From NCBI GenBank assembly GCA_024689505.1, contig JAILDJ010000004.1:22368-86367 (forward strand): a stretch of 64,000 nucleotides of DNA, in the 5' to 3' direction. Shown here in pieces: positions 51,007 to 60,597 of this stretch (positions within the stretch are counted from its first letter, which is position 1; each line of letters opens with the position of its first letter). Under the pieces are notes generated by a model. That model was not told where the DNA came from and did not search any database. It worked only from the letters and a program-made list of their open reading frames with translations. The position numbers and the translations under genes were made by a program. This stretch comes from Clostridiales bacterium. Lineage in GTDB: Bacteria; Bacillota; Clostridia; Lachnospirales; Bianqueaceae.

Positions 51007-52389
51007 TCAGGAGGCGCTGATCTCGTCCCGCGTGATGTTCTTTACCCATTTTCCTTTACGATAATGCAGATAGCAGGGGCCCATCTTGAAGAATTCATCC
51101 AGCATCAGAAAGAAATAGACCCAAATGGGCGGCAGTTTCAGGACGAAAGCCAGGAGGAAGCCCAAGGGGATCATCCAGCACCAAAGGGTGATGGCATCGA
51201 CCCAGAATCCGAAACGAGCGTCGCCGCCGGATCGGAAGATGCCACTGAAGAAGGTGATATTGATGGCCATGCCGATCACATAGTAGGACTGGATCAGGAC
51301 CATGATCCTGAGGTAGGCAGCTGCCTGTCCTTCCAATTGGCTGACGTTCACGATGACCGGCCGCAGCAGGATCATGATCAGGCCGCCAAGAGCGCCGAAG
51401 ACCGCTGCCAGCTGCAGGGATTTTTTCGCGTACTGCCTTCCCAGGTCTAGCTTGTTCTCGCCCAGCGTTTTGCCTATGATGATCGCACAACCGTGGGCGA
51501 TACCGAATGCGAAGACGCTGCCGAACTGTCGTGCGACCACCGCGACCGAGTTGGCGGCCACGATATCGCTGCCCAGATGCCCCATGATGACCGAATACAT
51601 GGAGAAGCCGAAGGAGGCGACCACGTCGTTCATCAGAGCGGGGACAGCATATTTGGTGAAATCACGGAACAGCAGCTTGTTGCGTTCAAAGATGTAAGGA
51701 ATGCGGATCTTGACCAACTTGTTCCGCAGCGAATCGATGATACAGCAGCATAGTTCGAAGAAGCGGGCGATCAAGGTCGCGACCGCGACGCCGATCAGTC
51801 CCAGTTTGGGGAACGGGCCAAGCCCGAAGATGAAGCAGGCGTTCAGGACCACATTGATCAGCAGTGAACTGGTCATGACGAAGGTCGAAAGCTTGACGCG
51901 CTCGATGCAGCGCTGCACGTTGAGATACATCTGCGTGATGGCGGAGAAGAGCATGGTCACGCTGATGATGCGCATGTAGGAGACACCGGCGTTGATGACG
52001 TCGGTCTCACTGGTGTAAATGCGCATGACGAACCGCGGAAAGAAGAAGGCCGCGACGAAGAACAGGATGGCAAACCCTAAGGCGATCCGCAGGGCAATGC
52101 CAAGGATGCGCTCGATGGTGCGGGTATCCCTGCGGCCCCAATACTGTGTAGCCATGATGGCCATGCCGGAAGAAACACCGTAGTAAATGAAGCCTACGAT
52201 GTTGAAGGGCTGGTTGGCCAGTGCCGAAGCCGACAGAGCGGTCTGGCTGACGTACCCCAGCATGATGATGTCCGCCGCGTTGACGGCGGTATTGATGATG
52301 TTCTGGATGATGATCGGAACGACGAGCGTGCCGATGAGACGGTAGAAGCTTTTCTCCTGCGGCGCCTGTGAATCTTTTTTAGAAGTCAT
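51007..52389 (-). CDS. MATE-family efflux transporter
   Basis: The 460-residue protein has about twelve membrane helices and the start LIGTLVVPIIIQNIINTAVNAADIIMLGYVS-type pattern of MATE exporters, with internal duplication (two halves of six). It may export a drug or metabolite with Na+ or H+. I chose ATG 52389 with AAGGAG 8 bases upstream; a GTG at 52398 overlaps the previous gene by 4 bases. Second gene of the operon. Confidence 0.9.
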   Translation of the reverse strand: MTSKKDSQAPQEKSFYRLIGTLVVPIIIQNIINTAVNAADIIMLGYVSQTALSASALANQPFNIVGFIYYGVSSGMAIMATQYWGRRDTRTIERILGIALRIALGFAILFFVAAFFFPRFVMRIYTSETDVINAGVSYMRIISVTMLFSAITQMYLNVQRCIERVKLSTFVMTSSLLINVVLNACFIFGLGPFPKLGLIGVAVATLIARFFELCCCIIDSLRNKLVKIRIPYIFERNKLLFRDFTKYAVPALMNDVVASFGFSMYSVIMGHLGSDIVAANSVAVVARQFGSVFAFGIAHGCAIIIGKTLGENKLDLGRQYAKKSLQLAAVFGALGGLIMILLRPVIVNVSQLEGQAAAYLRIMVLIQSYYVIGMAINITFFSGIFRSGGDARFGFWVDAITLWCWMIPLGFLLAFVLKLPPIWVYFFLMLDEFFKMGPCYLHYRKGKWVKNITRDEISAS

Positions 52390-52394
52390 GCTGC

Positions 52395-52880
52395 TCACTC
52401 CTTATCCCGATGGAACTGGTACAGATGGAAAACGATGAAAAGGCCGCACAGCGCCGTGGTGGCTCTGAGGATGTGGCCGGCAGCCGCGGAGAATGTTTCC
52501 AGTGGCAGGATGGCCAGGGTCGCGGCAAAGATAAAGAACATGGCCGTCCGCAGCGTTTTGATCTTCAGGTCCGCGTCTTCAGTTGGTACATCGGGGCATA
52601 CGGCGGTAAGAAACATACGGCCGAGAATCAGAACCAGGAGGGCGTCCAGCAGGTACAGGATCAGCATGGGAATCAGTGTGAGATCGGGAAGAAAGCCTGC
52701 CGCCTGGACCAGCAGCTGCACCAACAGAACGAGAGCAAAGCGCAAGGACAGCCAGCCCTTGCCACGTTCGATCAGGAAACCAGGGATCATCAGCAGATAG
52801 CCGATGAGATCCGGAACCACGTCCACACTGCCTACGAAAATATCGATATATACGATCAATAGACCGATCAAGATCAACAT
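52395..52880 (-). CDS. Small membrane protein of unknown function
   Basis: The 161-residue protein has four predicted membrane helices and a short cytoplasmic end with basic residues. An IDIFVGSVDVVPDLIGYLLMI-type start suggests a hairpin entering the membrane at once. No family is recognised. It is the first gene of the five-gene unit, with AAAGGA before the ATG and the unit's promoter at 52914-52942. Coupling to MATE suggests an accessory role. Confidence 0.7.
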   Translation of the reverse strand: MLILIGLLIVYIDIFVGSVDVVPDLIGYLLMIPGFLIERGKGWLSLRFALVLLVQLLVQAAGFLPDLTLIPMLILYLLDALLVLILGRMFLTAVCPDVPTEDADLKIKTLRTAMFFIFAATLAILPLETFSAAAGHILRATTALCGLFIVFHLYQFHRDKE

Positions 52881-52913
52881 AAAAAAGAGTCCTTTGTATT
52901 AGTGTCGTTTCAC

Positions 52914-52942
52914 AGTATAATACGGGCTCTTCGAGATGTCAA
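52914..52942 (-). promoter_or_regulatory. Promoter of the MATE/CorA unit
   Basis: Read on the minus strand: TTGACA at 52942-52937 and TATACT at 52919-52914, spaced 17. The -35 is only 9 bases from the end of the XRE gene. Confidence 0.85.
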
Positions 52943-52950
52943 AGTTCTTT

Positions 52951-53277
52951 TTATTCCCGCAGATACAGATCGACCAGGCGCCAGAAGCGTTCTTGCTTTC
53001 GGGGATCCAGCCGTTGGACCATCTGCAGCAGGCGCACGCTCTCCGGTTCCAGACCGGGATCGGTAAGAAAAGTTTGATCCAGACTGACCTCCAGGACCTT
53101 ACACCAGAGGATCATCAGATCCCGTCCGGGGACGGCCTGACCGCGCTCGACCCGGCTGATATGCGTAGGGCTCGTATTCAGGGCTTCCGCGAGCTGTTCT
53201 TGTGTCAGGTGCAGCTCTTTTCTGCGGGCTTTCAGCTGCTGTCTCAGCTGCTCATAGTGATCAGGGGTGGGTTCCAT
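52951..53277 (-). CDS. XRE-family helix-turn-helix regulator
   Basis: The 108-residue protein has a clear Cro/CI HTH (LHLTQEQLAEALNTSPTHISRVERG) at about 18-75, followed by a helical C-terminus. ATG 53277 has AAAGGAG 8 bases before it. On the minus strand it lies directly upstream of the MATE/CorA unit, whose promoter starts 9 bases past its stop, and could regulate it. A weak -10 TATAAT with no good -35 is found upstream. Confidence 0.85.
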   Translation of the reverse strand: MEPTPDHYEQLRQQLKARRKELHLTQEQLAEALNTSPTHISRVERGQAVPGRDLMILWCKVLEVSLDQTFLTDPGLEPESVRLLQMVQRLDPRKQERFWRLVDLYLRE

Positions 53278-53405
53278 CGACAGGCTCCTTTTCCATGGGG
53301 TATATCTGTATGCATATGGTACCATTATAAGGTGAAAAGAAGGGCATAGAAGAATCCTTCGGATTTAGAATCCTGCCTGTCCGTACATAGAATGTCCGAT
53401 CCGCA

Positions 53406-53433
53406 TTGCTATTTTCACAAAAAAGATTATAAT
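53406..53433 (+). promoter_or_regulatory. Promoter of the AEC transporter gene
   Basis: TTGCTA at 53406-53411 and TATAAT at 53428-53433, spaced 16. Confidence 0.7.
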
Positions 53434-53469
53434 AGGATTCAAATCATATGAGTCACAAAGGGTTTATTT

Positions 53470-54411
53470 ATGAAAGAGAATCTGCTTATCGCTTTGGAAG
53501 TCGTCCTTCCATTGTTCTTCTGCATGGCACTGGGGTATGGACTGCGCGGGATCCGCTTGGTCGACGAGCCGTCGCTGAAGGTCATGAACAAGCTGTGTTT
53601 CAAGGTGTTTCTGCCGATCCTGTTGTTCCGCAATATCTATACGACGGATCTGAAAGAGGCCTTCGACGTGAAATTGATCGGCTTCTCGCTGGCGGCGCTC
53701 TTGATCTGGTTCCTGGTGTTGCTTCTGATCGTGCCCCGCATCGAGAAGGAGAACCCCCGGCGCGGTGTTTTGATCCAAGGCATGTTCCGCAGTAATTATG
53801 CGTTGTTCGGTCTCCCGGTCGCAACGACACTGTGTGGAGAAGGCAATATCGGAGCCACATCGCTTCTGCTGGGCATCGTCATACCGTTTTACAATGTGCT
53901 GGCTGTGATCACCCTGGAGATCTTCCGGGGCGGAAAGCCGGATCTCAAGAAGATCCTTCTTGGTATCATTAAGAACCCGCTGATCATCGCATCGGTCCTG
54001 GGTATCATCTTTTATGCCCTTAAGATCCAATTGCCGAAGCCTGTGGATAAAACGGTCCTGGACCTGTCCCGCGTCGCGACACCGCTGTCTCTGGTCGTAT
54101 TGGGGGGCTATTTTACTTTCAGTTCCATAGCGGCCTATCGCAAGCAATTGGCCTTGGGCGTGATCGGGAAACTGGTGGTCTGTCCGCTGGTGGTCCTGCC
54201 GTTTGCGGCTGCCATGGGGTTCCGTTCAGAAGCTATGGTCGCCCTGATGATCATGTTCGGAGCGCCGATCGCCGTTTCCTCCTTTACCATGGCGCAGGAA
54301 ATGGACGGGGATGGGGATCTGGCCGCACAGCTGGTCATCTTTTCGACCTTCTTTTCTATCTTGACCATCTTCCTGCTCGTATTCATACTGAAAACACTGC
54401 AATTGCTGTAA
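53470..54411 (+). CDS. AEC-family (auxin efflux carrier-like) permease
   Basis: The 313-residue protein has about ten membrane helices in two five-helix halves with a longer loop in the middle, the plan of AEC permeases. Features include LKVMNKLCFKVFLPILLF near 35-55 and MFRSNYALFGLPVA near 105. Bacterial members carry organic acids or amino acids. The substrate is unknown. The ribosome site is weak (AAAGGG at a moderate distance). It is followed 15 bases later by an MFS-like gene. Confidence 0.88.
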   Translation: MKENLLIALEVVLPLFFCMALGYGLRGIRLVDEPSLKVMNKLCFKVFLPILLFRNIYTTDLKEAFDVKLIGFSLAALLIWFLVLLLIVPRIEKENPRRGVLIQGMFRSNYALFGLPVATTLCGEGNIGATSLLLGIVIPFYNVLAVITLEIFRGGKPDLKKILLGIIKNPLIIASVLGIIFYALKIQLPKPVDKTVLDLSRVATPLSLVVLGGYFTFSSIAAYRKQLALGVIGKLVVCPLVVLPFAAAMGFRSEAMVALMIMFGAPIAVSSFTMAQEMDGDGDLAAQLVIFSTFFSILTIFLLVFILKTLQLL

Positions 54412-54426
54412 GGGAAAGGCTGACGT

Positions 54427-55509
54427 ATGCAAAATCGTGGAGCACAGTGGGGCTGGGTCCTGTATGAGGGAGCGGCAACGTTTCTCCTGATCGCTATAAT
54501 CGCGGCAGGCCGGTTGGAAAGCCTGATCTGCGTGATCTTGCTCATGGCTGTGCTGTCTCCGTTCCTGGGGCCTTTGGGAGACGGCAAAGGCCATAAGAAA
54601 AAAGAGTTCCTGGTCTGCCTGATGATGGGACTTCTGGGTGCAGCTTTGGTCGCATGGACAGGGCTTCCGGCCTTGTATATCCTGGCCTTGTTCGGGTTTT
54701 CTGCTGCGGGATTGCTGCACAGTGCCTTCCTTACGGACGTCAGTGACATAGCGCACTTTGAGCGGGTCTCCGCTTTAGGAAGCCTTTGTTTCCTGGTATG
54801 CAGCGCCTGTGCCTTGTGGCTCGTCCCGGAACTTTTACAGCGAGCGATGGATCTCAGGCGCACGATAGGCCTTGCGGTCGTGTGGGCTGCTGCCTTTTCC
54901 ATCCCGTTCCTGATCTATGTACGGCATCGGCATGAGGCACTGCCTTCTACCTATCGGCTGCCCAAAGAAGTGCTTGGTTCGATCCGCAAGAGCGGGGTGT
55001 CGATGGCGAAGAACCGGAAGATCCGGTCGTTGGTGCTGGCCATGTTCTTATGTTCCGCCGGGATCAGCACGGTCCTGGTACATGGCGTAGCCAGACTCTC
55101 TTTGGATATCCGAAACATGTGGTGGATCGTCCTCCTGTCGCTTGCGTGTACGATGCTCAGCAGCCAGGCCGGCAGAAAGTGGCGCGGTGTTCAGATCCTT
55201 CTGGCATGGTTCAGTTTGTGCTGCCTAGGATGTCTTCTGGATCTGTTACTGCCGGGCAGCGCCTTAGGTGTCGTAGGCATCACCTGCTGCGGGATCCGGG
55301 CACTGGTGCGCGCCGGTTTTGCCAGGATCATCCCGCGGGATCAGTCCGCTGCGTATTTTGGAATCTTCTACTGTCTTGGATATGTGGGAGTACTGCTGGG
55401 CATCGGGATCGGTCTTATCTCTTTCGCAAATGTCCTTGCAGGGGTCTTGTTCCTGATCAGCGGAGCGATCCTACTGTATCAGCGCCGACGATTCGTCTTT
55501 CTGGGCTGA
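54427..55509 (+). CDS. MFS-like transporter of Atg22/UMF1 type
   Basis: The 360-residue protein has about ten to twelve helices. The GWVLYEGAATF start resembles the WxLYDxxNSAF signature of the Atg22-like (UMF1) subfamily, with changes, and the late DQSAAYFGIFYCLGYVGVLLG fits the sixth-to-tenth helix pattern. Substrate unknown. It is transcribed with the AEC permease and ends in a strong terminator shared with the convergent helicase gene. Confidence 0.75.
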   Translation: MQNRGAQWGWVLYEGAATFLLIAIIAAGRLESLICVILLMAVLSPFLGPLGDGKGHKKKEFLVCLMMGLLGAALVAWTGLPALYILALFGFSAAGLLHSAFLTDVSDIAHFERVSALGSLCFLVCSACALWLVPELLQRAMDLRRTIGLAVVWAAAFSIPFLIYVRHRHEALPSTYRLPKEVLGSIRKSGVSMAKNRKIRSLVLAMFLCSAGISTVLVHGVARLSLDIRNMWWIVLLSLACTMLSSQAGRKWRGVQILLAWFSLCCLGCLLDLLLPGSALGVVGITCCGIRALVRAGFARIIPRDQSAAYFGIFYCLGYVGVLLGIGIGLISFANVLAGVLFLISGAILLYQRRRFVFLG

Positions 55510-55527
55510 AAGACTGCGGTATAAATG

Positions 55528-55580
55528 AAACACCTTCCATAGCCACTGGTATGTAGGGACTATGGAAGGTGTTTTTTATT
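55528..55580 (+). terminator. Terminator between the MFS-like and helicase genes
   Basis: AAACACCTTCCATAG at 55528-55542 pairs with CTATGGAAGGTGTTT at 55560-55574 over about 15 bp, then TTTATTTT. It overlaps the stop of the convergent helicase gene. Confidence 0.9.
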
Positions 55581-56958
55581 TTCTGCGGTGCGGCTGCCGG
55601 TTCCTGCGTTGTGGCTGCGGCTGCGGTCGGTTCAGATCATCGACCTGTTCGGGTGTCGTACCGATCTTGAGCATGAAGAGGGCAGCGGCGATATCTGTCG
55701 CTTCATAGCCTTCATTCTCCAGACGCAGGGCGATGCGTTGGTAATGATCCAGTTGATGGGTGAAGGAATTGCGGTCGATCAGGCTTCGGACTTCCTCCAC
55801 CAGGTCCTGGGTCCGTTTGCTTTCGATCTCGGCCAGCGTGGGAAGAGAGGCTTCCCGGATCGTTTCCCCGGTATATGCCATGATGGATGCCAACCGCTCA
55901 CTGTCACGGCCGACCACGAAGGTGTAAGCCTTTCCGGTCTTTCCGGCACGACCGGTACGGCCGATGCGGTGCACATAGATCTCATCCTGCTCGGGCACAT
56001 CATAATTGAGGACCAGATCGATGTCATGGACGTCGATGCCGCGGGCAGCGACATCGGTAGCGATCAGCAGATGGGTCTCGTGCTGACGGAACTGCCGCAT
56101 GACCACGTCCCGGGCCTGCTGGGTCATATCTCCATGCAGGGCAGAACAGGTGATACCGTTCTCCTTCAGTGTCTGATACAATTCGTCGACCCGGCGCTTG
56201 GTATTGCAGAAGACCAGCATGCTGTCCGGATGCTCATATTCCAGGATCCGGGCGAGGGCTTCCGGCTTGAGTTTTTCTTTTAAGGTGAAATACAATTGAT
56301 CAACAGAGGCGGCGGCAAGTTCATGCTCGCCGGCGTGGATGAATTTCGGATCCCGAAGATACCTTGCAGTCAGCGCTTTGATGGGTTCCGGCATGGTCGC
56401 AGAAAAGCAGACGGTCTGGCGTTCACCGGGCATGCCGTTCAGTATGGTCTCGATATCTTCACGGAAGCCCATGTTGAGCATTTCATCGGCCTCATCCAGC
56501 ACGACAGTCTGCACGTTTTTGAGTTTCAATGTGTGCCTGCGCAGATGATCGATAAAGCGGCCGGGCGTACCGACGACGATCTGTACACCCCCGCGCAGGG
56601 ACTGGATCTGCTTATCGATGGGCTGACCGCCATAGACCGCGGCCACACGGATCGAAGCATGATATTTCAGAAACTTACGAAGCTCTCCCGCCACTTGCAT
56701 GCACAATTCACGCGTCGGACACAGAACGACTGCCTGCAGGGAACGATCCAATGTTTCGATCCGCTCGATGAGGGGAAGTCCGAAAGCGGCGGTCTTACCG
56801 GTACCGGTCTGTGACTGGCCGACCAGGTCATAGCCCGACAGCATAAGATCTATAGTTTCGGACTGGATCGGCGTAGGCTGGGTATATCCCAGGTCGCCCA
56901 AGGCGCGTAAAGTCTCCGCGGATAAAGGGAAAGCGGAGAAGGAATCTGACTGTGCCAT
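55576..56958 (-). CDS. DEAD-box ATP-dependent RNA helicase
   Basis: The 460-residue protein is a CshA/DeaD-type helicase. Seen are the Q motif (PTPIQSE), GTGKTA (motif I), VLDEADEML (DEAD), SATMP, and HRIGRTGRAGK. The C-terminus ends in a basic RNA-binding tail (RRNRQPHRRK). Likely roles are rRNA assembly and mRNA decay. Promoter at 56991-57019; AAGAGGT ribosome site. Confidence 0.94.
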   Translation of the reverse strand: MAQSDSFSAFPLSAETLRALGDLGYTQPTPIQSETIDLMLSGYDLVGQSQTGTGKTAAFGLPLIERIETLDRSLQAVVLCPTRELCMQVAGELRKFLKYHASIRVAAVYGGQPIDKQIQSLRGGVQIVVGTPGRFIDHLRRHTLKLKNVQTVVLDEADEMLNMGFREDIETILNGMPGERQTVCFSATMPEPIKALTARYLRDPKFIHAGEHELAAASVDQLYFTLKEKLKPEALARILEYEHPDSMLVFCNTKRRVDELYQTLKENGITCSALHGDMTQQARDVVMRQFRQHETHLLIATDVAARGIDVHDIDLVLNYDVPEQDEIYVHRIGRTGRAGKTGKAYTFVVGRDSERLASIMAYTGETIREASLPTLAEIESKRTQDLVEEVRSLIDRNSFTHQLDHYQRIALRLENEGYEATDIAAALFMLKIGTTPEQVDDLNRPQPQPQRRNRQPHRRK

Positions 56959-56990
56959 ATGATACCTCTTTCTCGAAATACAATGTTTGT

Positions 56991-57019
56991 ATTATATCGT
57001 TTCGGCCGGAAATGGTCAA
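56991..57019 (-). promoter_or_regulatory. Promoter of the DEAD-box helicase gene
   Basis: Read on the minus strand: TTGACC at 57019-57014 and TATAAT at 56996-56991, spaced 17. The -35 is 20 bases from that of the divergent cyclophilin gene. Confidence 0.85.
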
Positions 57020-57038
57020 ATGGTATTTTTGAAAAACA

Positions 57039-57067
57039 TTGCAAAAAGAGCGGAAGAATGGTATACT
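57039..57067 (+). promoter_or_regulatory. Promoter of the cyclophilin gene
   Basis: TTGCAA at 57039-57044 and TATACT at 57062-57067, spaced 17, divergent from the helicase promoter. Confidence 0.8.
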
Positions 57068-57110
57068 CTATTTTGTATGAGTATGCAAATAAAGGAGTGA
57101 TTTTGTCATC

Positions 57111-57587
57111 ATGATTCGCATAACTATGAAAAACGGCAAAACGATCGAATTGGAACTGTATCCGCAGTATGCGCCGATCACGGTCGAGAACTTTATCAAA
57201 CTGGTAAAAGATGGTTTTTACGATGGTCTGACGTTCCACCGTGTCATTTCCGGCTTTATGATCCAGGGCGGCTGCCCGCTGGGCAACGGGACCGGCGGCC
57301 CCGGCTATGAGATCAAAGGGGAATTCGCGCAGAACGGTGTCGATAATCCGCTGAAGCATACACGCGGCGTCATTTCCATGGCACGTTCCATGATGCCCGA
57401 TTCAGCCGGTTCTCAGTTCTTTATCATGCATCAGGACGCTCCGCATCTGGACGGCGGCTACGCGGCGTTCGGAAAGGTCACCAAGGGGATCGAAGTGGTC
57501 GATGAGATCGCGTCCACGCCGACCGATTGGAGAGACAAGCCAGTGGAACCGCAGGTCATGGCCAAGGTGGAATACATTGAAGAATAA
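57111..57587 (+). CDS. Cyclophilin-type peptidyl-prolyl isomerase
   Basis: The 158-residue protein is a single cyclophilin domain without signal peptide. Active-site residues appear in [15 protein letters not shown] (Arg, Phe, Met, Gln) and GSQFFIMHQ. It should speed proline isomerisation during protein folding in the cytoplasm. AAAGGAGTG lies 12 bases before ATG 57111. It is followed 26 bases later by the YARHG protein gene. Confidence 0.94.
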   Translation: MIRITMKNGKTIELELYPQYAPITVENFIKLVKDGFYDGLTFHRVISGFMIQGGCPLGNGTGGPGYEIKGEFAQNGVDNPLKHTRGVISMARSMMPDSAGSQFFIMHQDAPHLDGGYAAFGKVTKGIEVVDEIASTPTDWRDKPVEPQVMAKVEYIEE

Positions 57588-57613
57588 AGACAGATAACAA
57601 GAGGTGAGTCTAA

Positions 57614-59047
57614 ATGGAAAAAAAGAACAATCAAGTGATCACGGCGCTGATCTTGGGTGTTTTGGCGATCGCGGCCGTGGTGGCAGTCGTCTTTGGAGTC
57701 ATCAAGCCATTCGGCGGCAGTCAGGACGCGGGCAGGTCACAGACGTCGGAAGCATCGAAGGAGGACTCCGAAAAGACGGAGCCCAGCAATATCTTCGATA
57801 ACGACACCTCCAAGGAGGAGCCGAAGAACGAGCTTAAGGACCGCCTGGATGCAGTCAAGGCAGTCGACCTCAGCAAGACCGATGCGCTGACGCAGGAAAA
57901 GGCCATCCTGGATGAGTTGATCAACCAGGCGGAAGCAGCCGTCAAGGACGGTGACGAAGCCAAAGCGGAACCGCTGATCGTGCACTGTGAGAACGTGCAG
58001 AAAGCGCTGACCGGCCAAAGCTCCGGACTGACGCTCGGCAAGGTCCAGCAGTTGGTCAAGGGCGGTCTGACGGTCGATGCGAAGCTTGCCGGCGATATCG
58101 TCGATACCGAGGAGCCTGTTTTCAACGTGTATGAAAAGGCCGGCGAAGCAAAGGAATATACTTGGGTACCGCGGGTCAGTGTCGAGAAAGGTACGGACGG
58201 GTACAAACTGTCTTTCACTCCGACTGCGGAAGAGGACGGCAGCATCAAAGCATCCTATATCGTTACCTGTCAGGGCGATATGACCTATGCCCGCGCGAAA
58301 GCGGACTTCACTGCGGCAGCTGCGCAGGAAGCCAAGGAAGAAAAGGAAAAGGACGATTCTTCCGAAAAGGAGAAGGAATCCAAGAAGGATAAGGATAAGG
58401 ACAAAGACAAGGACAAGAAAGAGGAGAAGAAGGAAGAATCCTCCGAGTCCAAAGAAGAGTCCGAGGCCTCCATTGAGACAGACACCGGTGACTGGTCGCA
58501 GATGCTCTATGGCACCGATACGTACTACCTTGTGGAATCAGATATAAATTATCTGACACCATGGCAGCTGATGATCGGCCGCAACGAGATCTACGCGCGT
58601 CATGGCCGTCTGTTCAACGATCCGGAGATCCAGGAATACTTTAACGGTAAAGCCTGGTATAAGGGCTATATCAAGCCGGAGGATTTCGACGATTCTGTCT
58701 TGTCCGATGTCGAGAAATACAACCTGAAACTGATCTATGAAGTAGAGAAGGGCGGATCAGAACCGGAACCGGAGCCGGCGAAGGATTCGAGCTATATGAT
58801 CAGCGGCAGTTCGGACCGCTATCTGACCGACAGCGATGTCAAGGGACTGTCTTCCTGGCAGCTGATGATCGCTCGTAACGAGATCTATGCCCGTCATGGC
58901 CGTAAATTCAATGATAGTGAACTGCAGGAATACTTCAATGGCAAGTCCTGGTACAACGGCACCATCGCACCGGAGAACTTCAATGCCGATGCGATCCTGT
59001 CCGATATCGAACAGGCCAATCTGAAACTGATCCATAAGTACGAATGA
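57614..59047 (+). CDS. Membrane-anchored YARHG-domain protein
   Basis: The 477-residue protein has a single N-terminal membrane helix at about 10-30, a helical-rich external part, a highly charged Lys/Asp/Glu tract at about 240-290 (KDKDKDKDKD type), and two YARHG domains at about 300-375 and 400-470, each with IYARHGR, LQEYFNGK and a YNLKLI/ANLKLI end. YARHG domains occur on secreted and surface proteins of Firmicutes; their function is unknown. A RAGGTGA-type ribosome site precedes the ATG. Co-transcription with the cyclophilin is likely. Confidence 0.85.
   Translation: MEKKNNQVITALILGVLAIAAVVAVVFGVIKPFGGSQDAGRSQTSEASKEDSEKTEPSNIFDNDTSKEEPKNELKDRLDAVKAVDLSKTDALTQEKAILDELINQAEAAVKDGDEAKAEPLIVHCENVQKALTGQSSGLTLGKVQQLVKGGLTVDAKLAGDIVDTEEPVFNVYEKAGEAKEYTWVPRVSVEKGTDGYKLSFTPTAEEDGSIKASYIVTCQGDMTYARAKADFTAAAAQEAKEEKEKDDSSEKEKESKKDKDKDKDKDKKEEKKEESSESKEESEASIETDTGDWSQMLYGTDTYYLVESDINYLTPWQLMIGRNEIYARHGRLFNDPEIQEYFNGKAWYKGYIKPEDFDDSVLSDVEKYNLKLIYEVEKGGSEPEPEPAKDSSYMISGSSDRYLTDSDVKGLSSWQLMIARNEIYARHGRKFNDSELQEYFNGKSWYNGTIAPENFNADAILSDIEQANLKLIHKYE
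58353..58470 (+). repeat. Low-complexity Lys/Asp/Glu coding tract
   Basis: AAGGAYAAG-type hexamers encode KD and EK dipeptides in the linker of the YARHG protein; purine-rich on the coding strand, with several exact AAGGATAAGGA copies. Confidence 0.65.
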
Positions 59048-59094
59048 TCATAGCGAGCCGCGGCTATACATGAAGCGTGGCAGAAAGGACAATC

Positions 59095-60597
59095 ATGAAA
59101 CTGGCAAAGTACCTGGAACAGAAGGAACAATTTGAACAGCAGGGCTTTTTGCTGCCGCAGTATGACCGCGACGCGGTCGTCCGCAGTACAAAAGAGGCAC
59201 CAGCATGGGTACATTTCGGCGCGGGAAATATTTTCCGCGCCTTTGCCGCACATCTGCAGCAGATCCTCTTGAACCAGGGGCTGACAGATACCGGCATTAT
59301 CGTAGCCGAAGGTTTCGATGAGCAGATCATCGAAAAAGCGTACCGTCCGTTTAACGAACTCAGCATGTATTGCATGCTGAAGGCTGATGGATCCGTCGTC
59401 AGCGAAGTCATCGGCAGTGTTACAGAATCTTTGATCGCCCGTCCTGGTACAGAAGACTGGGCAAGGCTCGTCGAGATCTTTGAGGCTCCGACCTTGCAGA
59501 TGGCAAGCTGTACGATCACGGAAAAAGGCTATGCATCTTCAGCGCCTGGCACCTTGATGGACGGCATCACACAGCTGCTGTACAAGCGCTATAAAGCCGG
59601 CAAAGCTCCACTGGCTCTGGTCAGCATGGACAATTGCTCCCATAATGGCGAGAAGTTCCAGAATGCCGTCTGTGCGGCAGCAGAACGTGGCATCGCGGAA
59701 GGCGCCTATGAACCGGCATTTGCAGAGTACATCGCAGAGAAGGTCTCTTTCCCCTGGTCTATGATCGACAAGATCACTCCGCGTCCGGATCAGGCCGTTG
59801 TTGCCATGCTGGAGAAGGCGGGCTTCGAGGATACAGAGATCATCGTTACCGACAAGCATACCTGGACGGCGCCGTTCGTCAATGCCGAGCAGGCGGAATA
59901 TCTGGTCATCGAGGACAGCTTCCCGAATGGCCGCCCGCCGCTGGAAAAAGCCGGTGTCATCTTCACTGACCGCGAGCACGTCAATATGACGGAGCGTATG
60001 AAAGTATGTACCTGCCTGAACCCGCTGCATACTGCACTGGCCATTTTCGGCTGCCTGCTGGGGCAGAAGAAGATCTGCGATGAGATGCAGGATGAGGACC
60101 TCAAAGCCATGGTATATAAGCTGGGCTATGTCGAAGGCATGCCAGTGGTGACCGATCCTGGCATCATGGATCCGAAGCAGTTCATCAAGGACGTTTTGGA
60201 ACTGCGCCTGCCGAATCCCTTCATGCCCGATACACCGCAGCGTATCGCTACGGATACTTCGCAGAAACTCTCCATCCGTTTTGGAGAGACGATCAAATCC
60301 TACCTTGCATCTGATGTTCTGAATGTGCAGGATCTTACGATCATCCCCATGGTCCTGGCCGGCTGGCTGCGCTATCTGAGCGGTATCGGCGATGACGGAC
60401 AGCCCTTTGAGATCAGTCCGGATCCGCTGCTGGCGGAAGTCCAGAACAAGCCCGCGGAAGAGATCCTGAAAGATACAACGATCTTCGGCCTGGATCTGGA
60501 TGCAGCCGGGCTGACAGAAAAGATCCTGGCATCCTATGCCCGCATGAATGAAGGTCCCGGCGCTGTACGTGCCGAGATCCGGAGGAACCTTGCATGA
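59095..60597 (+). CDS. Mannitol dehydrogenase-family oxidoreductase
   Basis: The 500-residue protein belongs to the long-chain mannitol dehydrogenase family (which includes fructuronate and tagaturonate reductases). Features: the NAD-binding start [12 protein letters not shown] near residue 43, [11 protein letters not shown] near 177, the central [11 protein letters not shown] segment and [10 protein letters not shown] near 305 with the expected Lys in TDKHTW. The exact substrate is unclear. I chose ATG 59095 with GAAAGGA upstream; GTG 59077 lies in frame. It overlaps thyA by 4 bases, so a sugar-acid or polyol enzyme is translated together with thymidylate synthesis. Confidence 0.86.
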   Translation: MKLAKYLEQKEQFEQQGFLLPQYDRDAVVRSTKEAPAWVHFGAGNIFRAFAAHLQQILLNQGLTDTGIIVAEGFDEQIIEKAYRPFNELSMYCMLKADGSVVSEVIGSVTESLIARPGTEDWARLVEIFEAPTLQMASCTITEKGYASSAPGTLMDGITQLLYKRYKAGKAPLALVSMDNCSHNGEKFQNAVCAAAERGIAEGAYEPAFAEYIAEKVSFPWSMIDKITPRPDQAVVAMLEKAGFEDTEIIVTDKHTWTAPFVNAEQAEYLVIEDSFPNGRPPLEKAGVIFTDREHVNMTERMKVCTCLNPLHTALAIFGCLLGQKKICDEMQDEDLKAMVYKLGYVEGMPVVTDPGIMDPKQFIKDVLELRLPNPFMPDTPQRIATDTSQKLSIRFGETIKSYLASDVLNVQDLTIIPMVLAGWLRYLSGIGDDGQPFEISPDPLLAEVQNKPAEEILKDTTIFGLDLDAAGLTEKILASYARMNEGPGAVRAEIRRNLA

